Assembly: GCA_026986725.1 (NCBI GenBank)
Contig: JALSOA010000076.1
Coordinates: forward strand, 1-34,952
Reading direction: 5' to 3'
Length of the DNA stretch: 34,952 bases
Origin: Acidobacteriota bacterium
GTDB taxonomy: Bacteria > Acidobacteriota > Holophagae > Thermotomaculales > Thermotomaculaceae
The notes beneath the pieces were generated by a model. That model was given only the letters and a program-made list of their open reading frames with translations. It was not told where the DNA came from and ran no database searches. Within the stretch, counting starts at the first letter, position 1, and each line of letters begins with the position of its first letter. A program made the translations under genes and the position numbers. Below, in pieces: positions 23,400-32,750 of the stretch.

Positions 23400-25577
23400 T
23401 TATGAATTATCTTTCCCTTTGTTGTCGTAATGTTTCCCTCTGTTATTAAAGTGACCTCTCCTCTGCCTGCTGTCATTGTTAAAATGCCTGTTTTCACTTT
23501 GAGGAGAATCATCTTTTAGTAACTGCTTTCTTGAAAGGTTTACTCTCCCAAGATTATCAATGTCTTTAACAATAACAAGAACTTTCTGGTTTAGTTTCAG
23601 TTCATCCGCAACATTCCTTACAAAGTGATTTGCTATCTCACTTTTGTGCAATAACCCCTCTTTCCCGGGGAGTATCTCAACAAAGGCACCGTAATCCTCA
23701 ATTCTCTTAACAACCCCTTCGTAAACTTTGCCAACCTCCGGAACAGCAGTCACAGTTTTTATCAAATCTATTGCCTTTTTAGAAGCCTCTTCGTTTGTAG
23801 CGGCAATGAGGACTTTCCCATCCTGCTTGATCTCAATCTTGACACCGGTTGAATCAACGATCTCCTTAATTGTTTTGCCGCCAGGTCCTATCAAATCTCT
23901 TATCTTGTCAGTTGATATTTCTATCTCCGTAATCCTTGGAGCAAAGGGAGATAACTCTTTCCTTGGCTCAGGTATAACAGCAGTCATTTTCTCAAGTAGA
24001 AAGTCTATTGCTTTCCTTGCCTGATCAAGGGCTTCAGCCATTATCTCTTTTGTTAAACCCTTTATCTTGATATCCATCTGCAATGCAGTAATACCGTCTT
24101 TTGTCCCTGCAACCTTGAAATCCATATCACCGTAATGGTCTTCCGCCCCTGCAATATCCGTTAAAATTACATATTTATCCCCTTCCTTAACAAGACCCAT
24201 AGCAATCCCTGCAACAGGCTTTTTAAGGGGAACTCCTGCATCCATTAAAGACAATGTTCCACCGCAAACCGTTGCCATTGATGAGGAGCCGTTTGATTCA
24301 AGTATCTCTGAAACAACCCTTATAATGTACGGAAATTCCTCTTCTGAAGGAATCATTGGCTCAATTGCCCTTTTTGCAAGTGCACCGTGCCCTATCTCCC
24401 TTCTGCCAGGTCCCCTTAAAGGCCTGACCTCTCCAACACTGAATGGAGGGAAGTTATAATGGAGCATAAATTTTTCCTCTTCTTCCCCTTCGAGCCCATC
24501 TATCAACTGGCTGTCTCCAAATGTGCCAAGTGTTGTGGTAACAAGTGCCTGGGTTTCGCCCCTTGTGAAAAGGGCAGAGCCATGGGTGCGGGGCATAACA
24601 GCTACCTCGCAGGTTACGGGCCTTATTTCATCAAAAGCTCTCCCGTCAAGCCTTTTCTTTTCGTTTAAAACATAATTTCTAAAGATTTTTTCCTTTATCC
24701 TGTCAAAAATGTACGAAACATCTAATTGTAATTCTTCTTCGTACGATTCAATAAGTTTTTTCTTTAATTCTTTTACAGCGGCATTTGAAGCCAATTTACC
24801 CTTAATTCTTAAAGCATCAAGTAATTTTTCAGAGATCTCCGCTTCAACCTCGTAATAGAGAACCTCATCTATAAATCTTTCTTCAACTTCCACCTTCTCC
24901 GGCTTAATCATTTCAAACAACTCTTTCTGGGCTTTTACAAGTTCTTTTATGTGTTTATGAGCAAAATCAAGAGCCTCGACCATTGTTTCATTAGAAACCT
25001 CTTTTGCCCCCGCCTCAACCATTACTATAGCCTCTTCAGTGCCAGCAACAACAAGGTCAAGCATGGAATTTTCTCTTTGAGAATGGGTTGGGTTTACAAT
25101 AAACTCCCCTTCAATCATTCCAACTCTTACCGCTCCAACAGGTGTGGTAAAGGGTATTTTAGATATGAAAAGGGCTGCAGATGCCCCGGTTAATGCAAGC
25201 ACCTCTGGCTCATTATCAGCATCAAATGAATAAACATTTGCAATTACCTGCACTTCGTTAAAAAAGTTTTCCGGGAACAAAGGTCTTAAAGGCCTGTCAA
25301 TAAGCCTGCTGGTTAAAACCTCTTTTGTGGAAGGTTTACCTTCTCTTTTAAAAAAACCACCCGGTATCTTGCCTGCAGAGAATGTGTTTTCTTTGTAATC
25401 ACAAACAAGGGGAAAGAAGTCAATTCCCTCCCTGACATCATCAGACATACACGCTGTAACGAGAACTTTTGTGTCACCACAAGTTACAAGAACTGAGCCA
25501 TCCGCCTGTTTTGCAAGATGACCTGTTTCCATGACTATATCTTTTCCGCCAATGGAAACCTTTACTTCTTTTTTCAT
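23400..25577 (-). CDS. pnp: Polyribonucleotide nucleotidyltransferase
   Basis: A 725-residue PNPase that degrades RNA 3' to 5' using phosphate. It has two RNase PH cores (about 1-220 and 310-545) with [22 protein letters not shown] and, in the second core, the active-site segment with [21 protein letters not shown] domain follows ([15 protein letters not shown]) and then an S1 domain ([20 protein letters not shown]). The last 30 residues or so are a low-complexity tail rich in Asn, Arg, His, Gly and Lys. rpsO-pnp is the classic bacterial order, here with a 21-base gap and a CAGGGA site. Confidence 0.97.
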   Translation of the reverse strand: MKKEVKVSIGGKDIVMETGHLAKQADGSVLVTCGDTKVLVTACMSDDVREGIDFFPLVCDYKENTFSAGKIPGGFFKREGKPSTKEVLTSRLIDRPLRPLFPENFFNEVQVIANVYSFDADNEPEVLALTGASAALFISKIPFTTPVGAVRVGMIEGEFIVNPTHSQRENSMLDLVVAGTEEAIVMVEAGAKEVSNETMVEALDFAHKHIKELVKAQKELFEMIKPEKVEVEERFIDEVLYYEVEAEISEKLLDALRIKGKLASNAAVKELKKKLIESYEEELQLDVSYIFDRIKEKIFRNYVLNEKKRLDGRAFDEIRPVTCEVAVMPRTHGSALFTRGETQALVTTTLGTFGDSQLIDGLEGEEEEKFMLHYNFPPFSVGEVRPLRGPGRREIGHGALAKRAIEPMIPSEEEFPYIIRVVSEILESNGSSSMATVCGGTLSLMDAGVPLKKPVAGIAMGLVKEGDKYVILTDIAGAEDHYGDMDFKVAGTKDGITALQMDIKIKGLTKEIMAEALDQARKAIDFLLEKMTAVIPEPRKELSPFAPRITEIEISTDKIRDLIGPGGKTIKEIVDSTGVKIEIKQDGKVLIAATNEEASKKAIDLIKTVTAVPEVGKVYEGVVKRIEDYGAFVEILPGKEGLLHKSEIANHFVRNVADELKLNQKVLVIVKDIDNLGRVNLSRKQLLKDDSPQSENRHFNNDSRQRRGHFNNRGKHYDNKGKDNS

Positions 25578-25598
25578 GATTTTTCCCTGTTCTTTAAA

Positions 25599-25865
25599 TT
25601 ATTTTCTCAAGCCAAGTTTGTTAACAATATCTCTGTACCTGTTGAAATCCTTTCTTTTCAGGTACTCCAGAAGTTTCTTTCTTTGAGATACAAGTTTTAA
25701 AAGACCTCTTCTTGAATGGTAATCCTTTTTGTGAACTTTAAAGTGTTCTGTTAAATAGTTAATCCTCTCGGTAATTAACGCAATCTGCACCTCAGGAGAA
25801 CCCGTATCTTTATCGTGTTTCCCGAAGGCGCCGATAATCTCCGATTTCTTTTCTTTCGTAAGCAT
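25599..25865 (-). CDS. rpsO: 30S ribosomal protein S15
   Basis: An 88-residue S15, normal length, binding 16S rRNA in the central domain of the small subunit. Segments typical of the family are [19 protein letters not shown], then [16 protein letters not shown] and the C-terminal [17 protein letters not shown] strong GGAGGTGG site precedes the ATG and a good promoter lies just upstream. The roughly 40-base leader has only a small GTCC/GGAC hairpin. In other bacteria S15 represses its own translation through leader structure; nothing here clearly proves that. Confidence 0.98.
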   Translation of the reverse strand: MLTKEKKSEIIGAFGKHDKDTGSPEVQIALITERINYLTEHFKVHKKDYHSRRGLLKLVSQRKKLLEYLKRKDFNRYRDIVNKLGLRK

Positions 25866-25914
25866 CAGCCACCTCCATATTTTCTTTTTTTAATCAGTCC
25901 TTATTGGACAGAAT

Positions 25915-25943
25915 AGTTTACCATGAAGAACAGGTATTGTAAA
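25915..25943 (-). promoter_or_regulatory. rpsO-pnp promoter
   Basis: On the minus strand, TTTACA (25938-25943, five of six) and TAAACT (25915-25920, four of six) are 17 bases apart, with a TGG extension directly before the -10. It lies between the era stop and rpsO. No terminator follows era, so upstream read-through is also possible. Confidence 0.55.
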
Positions 25944-25950
25944 GTTATTA

Positions 25951-26823
25951 CTAAATATTAAATTGCTGCAAATATTTCCCCTTCTGTCTCCACATCTTCT
26001 CAACCCTGACAAAAAGTTCAAGGGAAACCTCTTTGCCGAAATACTCCATCAATTCTCTTTCTGATTCTTTTCTTATTTTTTTTATCATATTTCCACCTTT
26101 TCCTATTAGAATGGGCTTTTGTGATTTCTTCTCCACAATAATATCGCAGAATATCTCAACATAATCGTCAAAATGCTCAATTTTTCTGACTTCTACAAAA
26201 GTTGTGTAGGGAAGTTCATCTCTTGTGTATTTTAAAACTTTTTCTCTAATTGTTTCTGAAATGAACAACTTTTCGTTTATGTTGGTAATATAATCAACAT
26301 CGTACTGAAACTCCCCCTCTGGTAGGTACTTCAATATAACATTTACGAGTTCATCAATATTGATACCTGCAGAGGCCGATATGGGGACTATCTCATTAAA
26401 ACCGGCATTTTTAAACTCCTCTATCATAGGGAGTACCCTTGACTTTTTTATTATGTCTATTTTGTTCAGTGCCACAATTTTGGGTTTTTCAACACCTTTT
26501 AGCGTTTCCATCAAAAACTTTTCTCCATTGCCCATAGGAACTGAAGCATCAACAATGTATAGTATCACATCCGATGTATCAAGTTCATTATAAACATTTT
26601 GCATCATAACCTTGTTCATCTGATATATTGGTTTGTGAAAACCTGGAAGGTCAACAAAAACAATTTGATAATCCTCCTTTGTAACCACCCCCAGGATCCT
26701 GTGCCTGGTTGTCTGAGGTTTGTCTGAAACAATTGATACTTTTCTGCCAAGCAAGTAGTTTAAAAGAGTTGATTTCCCTGCATTTGGCCTTCCAACAAGA
26801 GCAACCTCTCCAAATTTAGTCAT
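25951..26823 (-). CDS. era: GTPase Era
   Basis: A 290-residue ribosome-assembly GTPase that binds the 3' end of 16S rRNA. The G motifs are GRPNAGKST (11-19), a threonine-rich switch I (QTTRHRI), DLPGFHK, and NKID. The C-terminal KH domain has LIGKGGNMIKKI. It overlaps the upstream corC gene by 8 bases. phoH-7TMR-HD-ybeY-corC-era is a widespread conserved order linked to ribosome maturation, and this copy is complete. Confidence 0.97.
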   Translation of the reverse strand: MTKFGEVALVGRPNAGKSTLLNYLLGRKVSIVSDKPQTTRHRILGVVTKEDYQIVFVDLPGFHKPIYQMNKVMMQNVYNELDTSDVILYIVDASVPMGNGEKFLMETLKGVEKPKIVALNKIDIIKKSRVLPMIEEFKNAGFNEIVPISASAGINIDELVNVILKYLPEGEFQYDVDYITNINEKLFISETIREKVLKYTRDELPYTTFVEVRKIEHFDDYVEIFCDIIVEKKSQKPILIGKGGNMIKKIRKESERELMEYFGKEVSLELFVRVEKMWRQKGKYLQQFNI

Positions 26824-28021
26824 TTTTTTCTCCTTCTATTTTTTCAATTTTAATCTTCTTCACTCTTTTATTCTGCATTTTCAAAACAGTAACTTTAATA
26901 TTACCACCGTAAGTGGTTATCTCGCCCTCTTCAGGTATCCTTCCAAATATTGCAAAAATAGCACCTCCCATTGTGTCCACATCCTCTAAATCAAGTTCTA
27001 TTCCACTTTCTTCCACAAAAGTGTGTATATTGCAACTGCCATCAACAATGTATGTACTTTCGTTAATCCTTTCAATAAGACTTTTTTCAACATCGTGCTC
27101 GTCTTCTATCTCTCCAACTATCTCTTCAACAAGATCCTCAATGGTTACAACACCGGCAGTTCCACCATATTCGTCTATAACTATTGCCATTTTCAATTTC
27201 AGACCCTGTAATTCTCTTAAGAGTTCAAGCACCTTTTTGGTTTCAGGTATAAAGTATGGCTCCTGTACTATTTTTGATAAATCAAACCCGTTTTCAGTCA
27301 AGGATAGAACATCTTTTAAATGAACAATACCCACAATATTATCAATGGTATCCCTAAAAACCGGCAACCTTGAATGCTTTGCCTGTTTAAATTTTTCAAT
27401 CAAAGATTGAAAAGTTATGTCTTCCCTCACTGCTATTATGTCAGTTCTCGGGGTCATTACCTCTCTAACTATTGTGTCGCCAAAATCAAGTACTCCCTTG
27501 ATTAAATCTTTTTCATTTTCCTCTATTATCCCCTCTTCAGTTGCAACATCAATAAATGCTTTCTCCTCCTCTTCCCTGTTTTCTTCATCATCAACTCTAA
27601 CATCCTCCTTTTTAAGTAGAATTACTGCAATTTTAACCGCAGGATAAACAAAAATCTTTATCAGGAAAAACAGAGGGTTAAACACAGGCATAAGAATTTC
27701 AACCACTTTTTCTCTGCTAAAAAAGGAGATAACGGATATGAAAATTTTTTCAAGCAGAACATAAATAAACACAAATAAAAGGGTTTTCTGAATGCCTTTT
27801 AAATAAAAATAAAATAGAAAAGAAATTGCAACAATGGTTATTTCACCAAGAAAGGAAAGCATGAATTGAATTGTTACCCTGTTTTTAACAATATCATCCA
27901 TCTCCTTTTCATTTTCAGATATCTTTTTCAGGTCTATTAAGGTTAAATTATTGAATGCAAATTTCATTGTAAGAGAAATAATCCTTAATAAAACGATCAA
28001 CATTATGGATAAGACAATCAT
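26816..28021 (-). CDS. HlyC/CorC-family CBS-domain membrane protein
   Basis: A 401-residue protein. About four hydrophobic segments (roughly 1-20, 50-75, 80-101, 111-136) form the membrane part, which is shorter and more divergent than a standard CNNM domain. An acidic linker (about 143-155) leads to two CBS domains (about 180-315), with VMTPRTDI at 188-195 and the family motif DEYGGTAGVVTIEDLVEEIVGEI. A CorC/HlyC C-terminal domain (about 330-395) closes it. The family is implicated in magnesium/cobalt efflux or metal homeostasis, but functions are poorly established. The ATG abuts the ybeY stop, with GGAGG just upstream. Confidence 0.9.
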   Translation of the reverse strand: MIVLSIMLIVLLRIISLTMKFAFNNLTLIDLKKISENEKEMDDIVKNRVTIQFMLSFLGEITIVAISFLFYFYLKGIQKTLLFVFIYVLLEKIFISVISFFSREKVVEILMPVFNPLFFLIKIFVYPAVKIAVILLKKEDVRVDDEENREEEEKAFIDVATEEGIIEENEKDLIKGVLDFGDTIVREVMTPRTDIIAVREDITFQSLIEKFKQAKHSRLPVFRDTIDNIVGIVHLKDVLSLTENGFDLSKIVQEPYFIPETKKVLELLRELQGLKLKMAIVIDEYGGTAGVVTIEDLVEEIVGEIEDEHDVEKSLIERINESTYIVDGSCNIHTFVEESGIELDLEDVDTMGGAIFAIFGRIPEEGEITTYGGNIKVTVLKMQNKRVKKIKIEKIEGEKND

Positions 28022-28480
28022 TTATTCCTCCAGTGTTTCCTGAAAAATACCCAATCTCTTTTTAAGATCGGATTGTAAAGCCATCATTTCACCATTGTCT
28101 GTTTCGTGATCAAATCCCAGTAAATGCAATGTACCGTGAAGAAACAAAAACAACAACTCCTGCTCAGGGGAATTTCCTATCTCCTTTGCCTGTTCTTTAG
28201 CCCTCTCACAGCATATTAAAACAGAACCAAGGAATAGTCTGCCGTCAGGAAGTATATCTCCATCCTCAAAACTTAAAACATCAGTAACATTGTCTTTACC
28301 CCTGTATGTGCTGTTAAGTCTTCTCATGGTCTCAGAATCAATTAAAACAACCTCAATATAAAAAAGAGGGGGAAGATCTTTCTTTATCTCCCTTTTCAAT
28401 TTACCCCAGAAGGATTTAAAGAGAGCCTCACAATCTTTACAACACCTGTCATTCTGAATTGAAACGGAAATATCATCCAT
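28022..28480 (-). CDS. ybeY: Endoribonuclease YbeY, 16S rRNA maturation factor
   Basis: A 152-residue zinc metalloprotein involved in 16S rRNA 3'-end processing and ribosome quality control. The zinc motif HGTLHLLGFDH gives H115, H119 and H125, and NVTDVLSF (64-71) precedes it as in the family. I take the ATG at 28480, which overlaps the stop of the upstream gene by 8 bases and gives the usual length. A longer reading from 28543 would overlap that gene by 71 bases. An N-terminal CCKDC cluster (13-17) is not something I associate with the family. Confidence 0.95.
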   Translation of the reverse strand: MDDISVSIQNDRCCKDCEALFKSFWGKLKREIKKDLPPLFYIEVVLIDSETMRRLNSTYRGKDNVTDVLSFEDGDILPDGRLFLGSVLICCERAKEQAKEIGNSPEQELLFLFLHGTLHLLGFDHETDNGEMMALQSDLKKRLGIFQETLEE

Positions 28481-30809
28481 CTGCTCTATCCTGAACCTCT
28501 TTTTCCTTTTCAGGTTCATTTTCATCTTCTTTATTAAAATCAAAACCAGGATAATCTATCCTTGTATGAAAGTATGCAGAAAGGTTTTCAATAAAACTTT
28601 TTTTCACCTCACTTAATTCTTTAAAGGTTATTTCACTTTCTGAGAGCTGTCCATCGTCAATAATATCCTGAACGATTCTATCAACAAGGTGCTGTATTTT
28701 TCCTGGAGTAAGCGGGGAATGTAATGTTCTTGAGGCTGCCTCAATGGCATCAGCCATCATTAATATTGCACTCTCTTTGGATGAAGGCTTAGGACCGGGG
28801 TAACGGTACTCTTCTTCAAGTACATTTTCCCCATTTTCATCTGCCATGCTCAGGGCTTTGTTGTAAAAGTAAGTCATTAATTTTGTTCCATGATGCTCCC
28901 TTATAAAATCAATTATCTCTTCAGGCAAACCGTACTCTTCCCCCATCTCAACACCATCTTTTACATGGTTTTTCAGGATCAAAGCACTGATCTTTGGTGC
29001 CAATCTTGAATGCTTATTCTCTTCTCCAGGCCGTAAATTTTCTATAAAATACTCCGCTTTTTTAACTTTTCCAATATCGTGATAATATGCCCCAACTTTC
29101 ACAAGAAGCGCATTGGCATTTATCCTCTGGGCTGCTGCCTCCGCAAAGTTTGCAACCCTTATAGAATGCTGGTATGTTCCAGGAGCACCCATTGCCAGTT
29201 GTTTTAAAAGAGGGTTATCCATGGTTGATAGTTCAGATAACTTCATATCTGAAACAATACCGAACAGAGACTCAACAAGTGGAGAAAATGTGCTTACAAG
29301 TCCACCCATAAAAATTGATCCTAAAACAGTAATAAACAAAAGGCTAAACAAAAAACCAAAATCAATTGTGTAACCATAGTAGAAGAGAATTATTGACGCA
29401 ATAACAAAATTAATTAAACCAAGCATAAATGATGCAAGCATCAAAGATGTTCTTCTGGTTGTTTGCCTTAAAAAATAGATAACTGCAATTGAAGTAAAAA
29501 TAGCAAAAAGCACAAGTTTAATGTTCCCAGCAGAGACAAGAATAACTATAACAGTCAGAAAAAAAGCAACTATTAATGCAGCGAACCAATCAAGGATAAC
29601 TGCAGTTAGAGATACGGGAAAAGCGTACGGAACTGCAAAAAATATGAGACCTGCCTGTAAAAAGGATTGAAACTGAAGTGACCTTTCAATTAAACCCAGT
29701 ATAAAAATTGAACCTTTTAAAACAATGACTCCAAGAGTGTTTATCACCATAATAAGCGAAAAAACAAAGGCATTTCCCCTCGCAAACCTTTTTCTGTAAA
29801 GAGCAACCAACCAGAAACCAAGAAAAACAAGTAATGTCAGGACAAATGTATTTGCAAGTATTCTTTTTAATGTTATATTTTTTTTCAAAATTTTGTTTTG
29901 CTGTTCAATAAAACGGTAGGCAATTTTGTTAACTCTTTCGCCTTTTCTTACAATTATCTCACCACTCTTTTTTCTAAGATAACTGATCTCAACAGATTCA
30001 ATTGCCTGTTTTTGCTTGTCCTTTGTCCTCTGGGAATCAAAAATGTAGTTTGGTTCAAACAAATTAAACAAAAAGTCTGCAAGATATCTCCTGCTTTTCC
30101 TGTCCAATTTTACTGTTGTAAAAAAGTCTTTGATAAGGTTTTTGAGATCAGAGAAATCAAGAACAGCGGGTTTTTGTCTTATTAAAAATTCCTGCTTCCT
30201 CTGTGAATCATACAGTATTGCCTCATTATTTTTCAATGTGAAAAGTTTTTTATTCTTAACAAGGCCTCTGGTGTAAATGTATGAAACAAAATCTTTCAAT
30301 CTCTCAACATTTCTATCTTCAGAAAAGAAAGAAACCATTGCCTGAAAATACTCTTCCCCAACAGGAACGAGAACAGAGATCTTATCTATTAAAGATTGCT
30401 TCAAAGAGTTTTGAACCTGCATATCAGGGCGCTTTCCCTCTTTGATACTCCTTTTTTTGTTGAGGTAATCTTTTACAAGAGTACTTATTGCATTAATTTT
30501 CTCTATAATTTCATCCCTTTTATCAGACAGGTAAAGATATACATTTGGGGTGTTTTCCAGGGCTTCTTTTCTCTTTTTTGATGTGGCAACCTCATCAGGA
30601 ACCTCAAGATCTGTATAAGCGTAGATATCTCTTGGAGCAATATCGCCTATTTTTAATCCAATATTTGTCTGAAAAGAAAATACATTTAGAAGTATAAGCA
30701 GAGTAACAACTAAAAATAGCAAAGAAGAATGAAAATCAATGCTTCTTATTAACTTTAAAGCATATTGAGTAACATTTTTTCTATTTGCTGTTTTCTTTTT
30801 CTTCTTCAT
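28473..30809 (-). CDS. 7TMR-HD phosphohydrolase, PgpH-like (probable c-di-AMP phosphodiesterase)
   Basis: A 778-residue membrane enzyme. A first transmembrane helix (about 28-47) is followed by a large extracytoplasmic domain (about 50-310), about seven more hydrophobic segments (about 315-510), and a cytosolic HD domain. The HD domain has H548 (YQHSIRVANF), HDIGK (577-581), H600 in NKHS, and a later REHHGT. This architecture is that of PgpH, which in Firmicutes hydrolyses cyclic di-AMP. Whether the substrate is the same here is inference. It overlaps phoH by 29 bases and ybeY by 8. Confidence 0.92.
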   Translation of the reverse strand: MKKKKKTANRKNVTQYALKLIRSIDFHSSLLFLVVTLLILLNVFSFQTNIGLKIGDIAPRDIYAYTDLEVPDEVATSKKRKEALENTPNVYLYLSDKRDEIIEKINAISTLVKDYLNKKRSIKEGKRPDMQVQNSLKQSLIDKISVLVPVGEEYFQAMVSFFSEDRNVERLKDFVSYIYTRGLVKNKKLFTLKNNEAILYDSQRKQEFLIRQKPAVLDFSDLKNLIKDFFTTVKLDRKSRRYLADFLFNLFEPNYIFDSQRTKDKQKQAIESVEISYLRKKSGEIIVRKGERVNKIAYRFIEQQNKILKKNITLKRILANTFVLTLLVFLGFWLVALYRKRFARGNAFVFSLIMVINTLGVIVLKGSIFILGLIERSLQFQSFLQAGLIFFAVPYAFPVSLTAVILDWFAALIVAFFLTVIVILVSAGNIKLVLFAIFTSIAVIYFLRQTTRRTSLMLASFMLGLINFVIASIILFYYGYTIDFGFLFSLLFITVLGSIFMGGLVSTFSPLVESLFGIVSDMKLSELSTMDNPLLKQLAMGAPGTYQHSIRVANFAEAAAQRINANALLVKVGAYYHDIGKVKKAEYFIENLRPGEENKHSRLAPKISALILKNHVKDGVEMGEEYGLPEEIIDFIREHHGTKLMTYFYNKALSMADENGENVLEEEYRYPGPKPSSKESAILMMADAIEAASRTLHSPLTPGKIQHLVDRIVQDIIDDGQLSESEITFKELSEVKKSFIENLSAYFHTRIDYPGFDFNKEDENEPEKEKEVQDRADG

Positions 30810-31737
30810 ATCTCTGATAGGCCTTTATTATTTTTTGAACTATTTTATGTCTTACCACATCTTTCTCATTGAAAAAAACGAACTTTATGCCTTCAATCTC
30901 CTTTAAAATCTCTTTTGCCTCAATCAGGCCGGATCTCTTTCGTGTAGGTAGGTCAATCTGGGTTATGTCTCCTGTTATCACCGCCTTTGAATTAAACCCT
31001 ATCCTTGTCAAAAACATCTTCATCTGCTCTGATGTGGAGTTCTGTGCTTCGTCAAGGATCAAAAAAGCATCGTTTAATGTTCTACCCCTCATATACGCAA
31101 GTGGAGCAACCTCTATTTGCCCCCTTTCAAGAAATCTATCGGCAAGGTCGCCTGGAAGAATGTCGAACAGCGCATCGTAAAGAGGTCTGAGATAAGGGTC
31201 TATCTTTGCCTGTAGATCTCCCGGCAAAAACCCAAGGCTTTCTCCGGCCTCAACAGCTGGTCTTGTTAATATAATCCTGTTTATAGATTTCTCAACAAGG
31301 TATTTAATAGCAACAGCCATCGCAAGATATGTTTTGCCTGTACCCGCAGGCCCTATTGCAAAAACAACATGATTTTTATGAATGTGATGAACATAAAGTT
31401 TTTGATTCAAGGTTTTTGGATAAATAGGCTTTCTTGAATATGGAACAATTGAACTTACCTCAAGTATGTCATCAAGAGAGATGTCGGGGGCATCTTTTTT
31501 AATTCGAATAAGTGATATTATTTCATCATTTGTAACATTACCCTTTTTCAATATATAACCTTCAATTACAGAGAGCAGAGAATAGATCTCTTCACTTTTA
31601 TCATTGTCAAGAACCTTAAAATCCTGCCCCCTTGCAGAGATCCTCACATTGTAATAATTTTCAATGAATTTAATTATTTTATTGTTCTCTGAATAAATCT
31701 GGGGGACAATATGTGGATCTATTTGATATTTCGTCAT
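30781..31737 (-). CDS. phoH: PhoH-family ATPase
   Basis: A 318-residue PhoH/YbeZ-like ATPase, with an N-terminal domain (about 1-95) and a P-loop core: Walker A GPAGTGKT (129-136), RPAVEAGESLGFLPGDL, and Walker B LILDEAQNS. YbeZ is thought to work with YbeY in rRNA maturation, and this gene leads the ybeY cluster. I set the start at the ATG at 31737, because the longer reading from 31773 would be translated through a perfect terminator-like hairpin and adds residues the family lacks. No good ribosome-binding site is seen and no separate promoter is obvious. Confidence 0.92.
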   Translation of the reverse strand: MTKYQIDPHIVPQIYSENNKIIKFIENYYNVRISARGQDFKVLDNDKSEEIYSLLSVIEGYILKKGNVTNDEIISLIRIKKDAPDISLDDILEVSSIVPYSRKPIYPKTLNQKLYVHHIHKNHVVFAIGPAGTGKTYLAMAVAIKYLVEKSINRIILTRPAVEAGESLGFLPGDLQAKIDPYLRPLYDALFDILPGDLADRFLERGQIEVAPLAYMRGRTLNDAFLILDEAQNSTSEQMKMFLTRIGFNSKAVITGDITQIDLPTRKRSGLIEAKEILKEIEGIKFVFFNEKDVVRHKIVQKIIKAYQRYEEEKENSK

Positions 31738-31740
31738 GGT

Positions 31741-31771
31741 AAAGATAAAGGCGAGAGTATAAACTCTCGCC
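31741..31771 (-). terminator. Terminator-like hairpin between the LysM gene and phoH
   Basis: A perfect 9-bp stem GGCGAGAGT/ACTCTCGCC (31750-31758 and 31763-31771) with a 4-base loop, followed on the minus strand by TTTATCTTT (31741-31749). It would terminate LysM-gene transcripts, yet the phoH ATG is only 12 bases past the stem. TATACT in the loop region resembles a -10 box, but no -35 matches. Confidence 0.6.
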
Positions 31772-31796
31772 ATCGTCTAACCTAAAATTCGATTAA

Positions 31797-32669
31797 TTAT
31801 TTTCCATCAAAAAGGAAGTTTTGAACAGGCCATGGCCTGTTTTTAGCCTCTTTAATGGCTTCTTTCACCTCTTCTTCAGGCACATTCCTCGGGATTTTGA
31901 AAACCTGTCCTGGATAGATTAAATCAGGGTCTTTAATTTGAGACTTGTTGGCTTTGTAAATAAGTGGCCACTGGAATGGGTCTCCATAGATCTTTTCATA
32001 ACCTGCAATCTTCCAGAGGCACTCACCCTTAACAACAGTCCATTCTCTTGGATGTTTCTTCAACTCTTCTTCAGCAGCCTTCTTTGCTGCTTCCTCTGCT
32101 TTCCTTTTCTCCTCCGCTATTCTCTCTTTTTCAGCCTTTGCCATGGCAATAGAGTTCTTCAATATGCCATGTGCTTCTTCAACCATATCTTTAACCTTAT
32201 AGTACTTGCATTCACTTGAAGCATAGAGTTTTTTAGCCTCTTCAAACTTTGCCAAAGCCCTGTTAAATTCGTCCTTTGCATATACATTTGCCTCAGCTGC
32301 CTTTGCCTTTTCAATGCATTTTTCCATCATTGCAATTGATTCATCAGCCATTTTCTTTGCTTTCTCTTTTTCAGCAAGTGCATCCTGTTCTGCTTTCTTT
32401 GCAAGCTCTATGGTTTTCATTGAGAGATCTCTGGTTTCAGTGCATTTTTTCCACCTTTTCCCATTCTCATAACGATCATTTGCCTTGTTTAACTCTTCTT
32501 TTGCTTTATCAAGTTCTACCTTAACATAATCTGCTGCACACGCATTTTCAGCCTTTTTAACAGCATCTTTGGCAGTGGCAAGCTCCTCAGGTGGTTTTGT
32601 ACAACAAGCAACCCCTGAAAGGACAATAAAAAGCCCCAATACACCTATCAATCCAAAAACCTTTTTCAT
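31797..32669 (-). CDS. Exported coiled-coil LysM protein with duplicated DUF4398-like region
   Basis: A 290-residue protein with a signal sequence ending GVACC (C22/C23). This resembles a lipobox but has Gly at -3, so lipidation is uncertain. Residues about 39-205 are Lys/Ala/Glu-rich helices. Two units match in register: Y48, K50, E52, A56, A63, Y67 against Y130, K132, E134, A138, A145, Y149, an offset of 82 throughout, each with a later Cys (C76, C154). The pattern recalls DUF4398. A LysM domain occupies about 208-261 (WTVVKGECLWKIAG...YPGQVFKIP), which binds peptidoglycan. A GGAGGTG site and a strong promoter precede it, so it is probably well expressed as an envelope structural protein. 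Confidence 0.85.
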   Translation of the reverse strand: MKKVFGLIGVLGLFIVLSGVACCTKPPEELATAKDAVKKAENACAADYVKVELDKAKEELNKANDRYENGKRWKKCTETRDLSMKTIELAKKAEQDALAEKEKAKKMADESIAMMEKCIEKAKAAEANVYAKDEFNRALAKFEEAKKLYASSECKYYKVKDMVEEAHGILKNSIAMAKAEKERIAEEKRKAEEAAKKAAEEELKKHPREWTVVKGECLWKIAGYEKIYGDPFQWPLIYKANKSQIKDPDLIYPGQVFKIPRNVPEEEVKEAIKEAKNRPWPVQNFLFDGK

Positions 32670-32704
32670 TTAAATTCACCTCCTGCAAATTGAATTTCAT
32701 TCAA

Positions 32705-32733
32705 ATGATAACAATTAACTCCTATAATTTCAA
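32705..32733 (-). promoter_or_regulatory. Promoter of the LysM protein gene
   Basis: On the minus strand, TTGAAA (32728-32733) and TATCAT (32705-32710), each five of six, are 17 bases apart with a TGT extension at the -10. A leader of about 29 bases carries GGAGGTG. With the hairpin after the gene, this suggests a single-gene transcript. Confidence 0.65.
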
Positions 32734-32750
32734 TAAAAAAATACAAAAAC

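Noticed and set aside
26913-27323. Plus-strand open frame of 136 codons.
   Set aside because: It lies wholly antisense to the well-supported corC gene, is Ser/Pro/Thr-rich as expected for a reverse-frame shadow, and has no ribosome-binding site.
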